From: Planctomycetia bacterium
GTDB taxonomy: Bacteria > Planctomycetota > Planctomycetia > Gemmatales > Gemmataceae
Reading direction: 5' to 3'
Assembly: GCA_005799265.1 (NCBI GenBank)
Contig: SYHD01000084.1
Span: forward strand, 1-64,000
Length of the DNA stretch: 64,000 bases
The position numbers and the translations under genes were made by a program. Below the pieces are notes generated by a model. The model was given only the letters and a program-made list of their open reading frames with translations, was not told the origin of the DNA and made no database searches. Shown one piece after another: positions 60,533-64,000 of the stretch; the first letter of the stretch is position 1, and every line of letters begins with the position of its first letter.

Positions 60533-61774
60533 TCACTTCGCCTGGATGCGATACAATTGCGTCTCGGTACGCAGGTAGATCGCGCCGTCGGCGACCGCAT
60601 ACGACGCGAAGGTGCGCTCCTTCATGTCGCTTTTCGCCAGTTGCTCGAATGTCTTGGCCGCGCGGACGACCGTGGTCGCGCCTTGCTCGCTCTGGAAATA
60701 GATCTTGCCGTCGGCGTAGAACGGCGACGCCGAAAAGTTGCCGCCGATGCGTTCCTGCCAGTGGGCTTTGCCGGTCTTGGCGTCGAGACAGCTCGCGACG
60801 CCGTTGTCGGAGACCGCATATAACTCGTCGCCAATCAGGAGCATGGACGGCGTGTGCGGCGCCGCCTTGGACAACGTCCAGGCGGTGTGGCTCTTGGTCA
60901 CGTCACCCTTGCCGTCGACGCGCACGGCATGAATGGCGGGAAAATCATAGCCGCTCGACAGGAAGACCATGCCATGCCCGAAAACGGGGCGCGGGATGAC
61001 GGAGTAGCCGTCGTAACCGGCGCGCCACAACTCTTTGCCGTCGGCGGGATCGTAGGCCACGACCGCGTCGCTGCCGGGACTGACGATCTGCTTCTTGCCA
61101 TCAACGTCGATCACGAGCGGCGTGCTGAACGAGAACTTCCTCATTGCCGTACTTTTTCGCGGCGTCTTCCAGGCCGTCTTGCCGGTGCCGGCGGCGAGAG
61201 CGATGACGAATTGCGTGCCGCCGCCGTCGGCGGAGTAGATGAGGCGATCATCGACGAGGATGGGCGTGCCGCCAGCGCCGTGCACGGGCGCGTATTTATG
61301 TTCGGTCGAGCGCCAAATCACTTTGCCATCGAGATCGAGCGCGGCCGTGCCTTGATGGCCGAAGTGGACAAAAATGCGTTTGCCGTCGGTCAGGGGCGTC
61401 GGGCTGGCGTGGCTATTCTTGCCATGGATCTTCGGAGCCTTGGCGCTGTCTTGCTTGAAGACCTCGACCTTCCAGAGGAGCTTGCCATCGTCGGCGCCGA
61501 GGCACATGGCGACGAGCGATAGGTCCTTCGTATCGGGCTGCGGCTCAGCCGAAGTGAGGTAGATTTTTCCGTCCTGCACAATGGGAGACGACCAGCCTTT
61601 GCCGGGAATCGGTTGTTTCCAGGCGACGTTCTTGGTCGGGCTCCATTCGAGCGGCAGGTTCTTGCCGGGATAATGGCCTTGCCCGGTCGGACCGCGGAAT
61701 TCGGGCCAGTTTTCGCCCGGGGCCCGGACGGCGAGGATCAGCAAGAACAGGACGACGATGGCAACACGCGGCAT
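60533..61774 (-). CDS. Secreted PQQ-like beta-propeller protein (BamB-like)
   Basis: 413 aa from ATG 61774. MPRVAIVVLFLLILAVRAPG is a signal peptide. WPEFRGPTGQGHYPGKNLPLEWS is the standard opening of planctomycete PQQ-propeller proteins, and repeated W-x-x-blades (AVVAYDPADGKELWRAGYDG, VASCLDAKTGKAHWQERIGG) with terminal tryptophans build a seven- or eight-bladed propeller. Likely outside the cytoplasm; no PQQ enzyme motifs were seen, so a binding role is favoured. Confidence 0.88.
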   Translation of the reverse strand: MPRVAIVVLFLLILAVRAPGENWPEFRGPTGQGHYPGKNLPLEWSPTKNVAWKQPIPGKGWSSPIVQDGKIYLTSAEPQPDTKDLSLVAMCLGADDGKLLWKVEVFKQDSAKAPKIHGKNSHASPTPLTDGKRIFVHFGHQGTAALDLDGKVIWRSTEHKYAPVHGAGGTPILVDDRLIYSADGGGTQFVIALAAGTGKTAWKTPRKSTAMRKFSFSTPLVIDVDGKKQIVSPGSDAVVAYDPADGKELWRAGYDGYSVIPRPVFGHGMVFLSSGYDFPAIHAVRVDGKGDVTKSHTAWTLSKAAPHTPSMLLIGDELYAVSDNGVASCLDAKTGKAHWQERIGGNFSASPFYADGKIYFQSEQGATTVVRAAKTFEQLAKSDMKERTFASYAVADGAIYLRTETQLYRIQAK

Positions 61775-61949
61775 GGCAGGATCTCGCAAAAAGGCGGTAG
61801 GGTGGCTGAGGTGGGAAGTATCTTATCGCGCAAGGTCGGCGCTTCAATGCTCGCAGGTCGCTCGTAAACCCGTAGCATCTCTCCAGGGGCGTCGCCTATT
61901 TTTCACTTGCCCCGCGCGTGCGCTGAGCCGTAAGCGACTGACGATTCAC

Positions 61950-62687
61950 ATGAACGAACCATGCATCCTTTTCGCCATGCGTCGGGAAAGCGCCGCACTG
62001 CGGCGCCAATTTCGGCCGCACCGTGCGTTTGATGGGGCGCCGTGTTGGGCATCCTTCTGTAAAGCGGACTCGCTGCGCGTGCTCATCGTCGAGACCGGTA
62101 TCGGCCAGGCAAACGTCGCCCGCGCTCTCGATTGGCTGCTCGCGAAGCCGCGGATAGGTAATGTTGCGTATGTGCCGCGCTCGCTCGTTTTCGCGGGATA
62201 CGCCGGTGCGCTGATCGATTCGTTGCGCGTTGGTGATATCGTCTACGCGGAGGAAATCGTCGATCGGCACGGCGGCCGCTGGCCATCGACCTTCGGCGCC
62301 GAGGGGCCATGGCAGCGCGGCCGCGTGCTGACGATCGAACACCTGAGCGCGACGCCGGCGGAGAAACGCGTGCTGGCCGCGGAACATCAAGCGATTGCGG
62401 TGGAGATGGAGTCGGCGATTTTCGCGGCGCGCTGCACCGCGGCGAGGCTGCCGTTCGCCTGCGTGCGGGCGATCTCCGATGAAGTTTCGACCACGCTATC
62501 GCCGAGCCTGACGACGCTCTTGGCAGGCGGAACCGTATCGCCGTGGCGCGCCCTCAAAGCAGTTGTTCGGCATCCGAGCCTCGTGCCCGAATTCTGGCGG
62601 CTGGCGCGCGATACCAAACGCGCGTCCGAACAGCTCGGCATCGCGCTAGGTAAATTACTTACTCTGCCAGTGCCGGGCGAGCTGTGA
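61950..62687 (+). CDS. Nucleoside phosphorylase/MTAN-superfamily protein
   Basis: 245 aa from ATG 61950. ILFAMRRESAALRRQF is the N-terminal strand (xxxAMxxExxxL) of the purine-nucleoside/MTA-SAH nucleosidase superfamily. VETGIGQANVARALDWLL is the second signature, and AVEMESAIFAARC (~153-165) places the catalytic Glu-Met-Glu. It could be an MTAN, futalosine hydrolase or HpnG-type phosphorylase; the sequence alone does not decide. Confidence 0.8.
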   Translation: MNEPCILFAMRRESAALRRQFRPHRAFDGAPCWASFCKADSLRVLIVETGIGQANVARALDWLLAKPRIGNVAYVPRSLVFAGYAGALIDSLRVGDIVYAEEIVDRHGGRWPSTFGAEGPWQRGRVLTIEHLSATPAEKRVLAAEHQAIAVEMESAIFAARCTAARLPFACVRAISDEVSTTLSPSLTTLLAGGTVSPWRALKAVVRHPSLVPEFWRLARDTKRASEQLGIALGKLLTLPVPGEL

Positions 62688-62697
62688 GCAGCGACGG

Positions 62698-63444
62698 TCA
62701 CTTCGGCAACACGAAAGCCTTGGCATCGACCTTCGGATCGAGCCTGAATTCATGGTAGTTCTCGACGATGTGAATCGGACCGCCCTCGAGGACGAAGGTA
62801 CGCTTGAGCGGCAGGAGCGTGTTGACGTCGATCCAGAGTGTAATGTCCGCGTTGTCTTTGCCGCTGCCGCCGTCGCCGAAGCGGAAACGAATGACTTTGG
62901 CGTCCTTTGTGCCGACTTTCTCCATGCCCGCCAACTTGAAATCGTAGGCATTCATCCGCGATCCCTTGTCGTCGAGATCAATGTCGCCAGCGCTCCCCTG
63001 CAGATAGGGCATCAGGAAGATCGTGTACCACATGCCAGCGCGGCTCACGATGCCGCCAAGCGTCGCGTGAAACTTCTTGGGCGCTTGCCATTCGGATTGC
63101 CCGCCCGGCTCAATGCCGGGCCGGCCGTTGGACGCGACAAAGAACTTCGCCCCTTTCGTCTTGACCTGCTTGCCGTCGGAGATCAGCTCGAAGCCGGCTT
63201 TCGGCTTCTCGGTAAAGTGGCCTACGACCTTTAGCCGCAGCTTGTTGTCTTGCGTTACGAGCAGTTCACCCTTGGCCTTGCGCTTCTCGACCTGATAATC
63301 AAACGTGATCTCGAAGGCCTTGGCGGCCAGGAGCTTCTTCTCCATGCCGCGAAACAGTTTCTCCGCCTCGTTGTCCTGGGCCAAGGCCGGCGACGGCAGG
63401 GCGGTTGCGATCCAGCCGAACGTGAATAGCGCGATATATTTCAT
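62698..63444 (-). CDS. Exported LolA/DUF2092-like protein
   Basis: 248 aa with a signal peptide (MKYIALFTFGWIATALPSPALAQ). A helical segment (AEKLFRGMEKKLLAAKAFEITFDY) leads into repeated strands (VEKRKAKGELLVTQDNKLRLKVVG...ELISDGKQV), the unclosed-barrel pattern of LolA-type lipoprotein carriers and DUF2092 proteins. WIDVNTLLPLKRTFVLEGG is the late signature. Convergent with the nucleosidase gene. Lipid or lipoprotein binding is inferred. Confidence 0.75.
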   Translation of the reverse strand: MKYIALFTFGWIATALPSPALAQDNEAEKLFRGMEKKLLAAKAFEITFDYQVEKRKAKGELLVTQDNKLRLKVVGHFTEKPKAGFELISDGKQVKTKGAKFFVASNGRPGIEPGGQSEWQAPKKFHATLGGIVSRAGMWYTIFLMPYLQGSAGDIDLDDKGSRMNAYDFKLAGMEKVGTKDAKVIRFRFGDGGSGKDNADITLWIDVNTLLPLKRTFVLEGGPIHIVENYHEFRLDPKVDAKAFVLPK

Positions 63445-63650
63445 GATTCGACGCTCATTGTGTGGAACTTGGGTGGACTTCTACTGCCGATTCTCGCGGA
63501 ATGCCGACGGGTCGTCAAGCAGTGAGGAAGACGAACGGGTCGAGATTTTCTTGTTTTCTGCGAATATTCTCTTCCATCCAACCTGCCCCAGGCGATAAGA
63601 TACCTGTCGTCCGCACCGCAAGTTTCCCACCCGCCGCCTCACGGAGAACG

Positions 63651-64000
63651 ATGATGTCGCATTCTCTTCCTCGCCGCAGTTTTCTCAAGATCGGCGGCCT
63701 CGGCGTCGCGGGGCTGGCTTTGCCGCAATTGCTCAAGGCCGAGGACGCGGCCGGCATTCGCTCGTCGCGCAAGTCGGTGATTCTGATCTACCTCGTCGGC
63801 GGGGCGCCGCATCAGGATATGTTCGATCTCAAGCCGGACGCGCCGCGCGAAATCGCCGGGCCGTGGCGGCCGATCGCGACCAACGTCAACGGCATCCAGA
63901 TTGGCGAAGCGTTTCCGAAGCTGGCACGCATGATGGACAAGCTCGTCGTCGTGCGCTCGCTGGTCGGCAACCAGGCGGATCACGATGCGATTCAGGTCTT
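63651..64000 (+). CDS. Third DUF1501 protein with canonical Tat signal (partial)
   Basis: Runs off the right edge after 116 codons and is not in the track. ATG 63651 or 63654 after CGGAGAACG. LPRRSFLKIGGLGVAGLALPQLLKAE is a textbook twin-arginine signal (SRRxFLK), and LVGGAPHQDMFDLKPDAPREIAGPWRPI is the DUF1501 opening. Whether a DUF1549/DUF1553 partner follows cannot be seen. Confidence 0.92.
   Translation, partial: MMSHSLPRRSFLKIGGLGVAGLALPQLLKAEDAAGIRSSRKSVILIYLVGGAPHQDMFDLKPDAPREIAGPWRPIATNVNGIQIGEAFPKLARMMDKLVVVRSLVGNQADHDAIQV

Overview
ORGANISM. The window is high-GC bacterial DNA and reads as a planctomycete chromosome, most likely Gemmatales/Gemmataceae. The marker families are: three Tat-type DUF1501 proteins, two DUF1559 pseudopilin-like proteins, a TIGR03000 (Planctomycetes-type) Cys-rich protein, a 1,531-residue secreted WD40 protein, HEAT-repeat proteins, a BamB-like PQQ propeller, HTTM and DUF2330 proteins. 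The assignment is inference from family content; no rRNA or tRNA gene was seen.

LAYOUT. 1-2.5 kb: tail of a possible transposase-like gene, an alpha/beta-hydrolase lipoprotein and an orphan DUF1501 protein. 2.6-4.75 kb: a lower-GC defence or restriction-type island with a Vsr nuclease fragment, an acidic unknown protein, an XRE regulator with palindromic sites, a DUF3883 nuclease-like protein and a B3-like small protein. 4.87-8.3 kb: two coupled small genes, a serine hydrolase and an S1/P1 nuclease. 8.5-14.26 kb: an incomplete phage-like head module (HK97 capsid, connector, head-closure-like protein, ParB-type protein, ABC-ATPase/GNAT fusion, terminase-small-like HTH protein, zinc ribbon) with no portal, large terminase or protease. 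14.2-18.9 kb: a minus-strand Ig-like/HTTM/membrane-protein set. 19.2-26 kb: TIGR03000 gene with promoter and terminator, MobA-like transferase, thioredoxin-like protein, hydrolase, M50 protease, CobW GTPase and CitG-like synthase. 26-28.6 kb: a truncated mobile-type ORF, a membrane protein and a lipoprotein, then an integrase-domain-only protein and a four-helix-bundle (23S IVP) gene embedded in heptanucleotide arrays. 28.6-39.1 kb: giant WD40 protein, lipoprotein, Ala/Leu-rich protein, DUF2330 and homocysteine S-methyltransferase.

39.1-42.85 kb is the most interesting block: JAMM/JAB protease, a 66-aa protein, an E2-like protein, an E1/ThiF-like adenylyltransferase and a 394-aa unknown protein. 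This looks like a bacterial ubiquitin-like conjugation operon. 42.9-47.3 kb: DUF1501, HEAT, rpsU and an RRM protein. 47.35-49.4 kb: a pseudopilin-like DUF1559 gene under a cobalamin riboswitch with a hairpin that can hide its ribosome binding site, divergent from a second DUF1559 gene. 49.7-64 kb: methyltransferase, ABC permease, LarA-like protein, DUF58/membrane pair, HEAT/PPC protein, amidohydrolase plus PQQ-propeller pair, nucleoside-phosphorylase-like protein, LolA-like protein, and the start of a third DUF1501 gene.

REPEATS. Many intergenic gaps hold long inverted repeats of several unrelated sequence families: heptamer (RRTGGYN)n arrays, a CCGCTTGCGG/TTTAGCG family, and others. They repeatedly touch or include the stop codon of a neighbouring gene. 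One copy sits inside the riboswitch, and a different palindromic repeat is translated inside the CobW gene.
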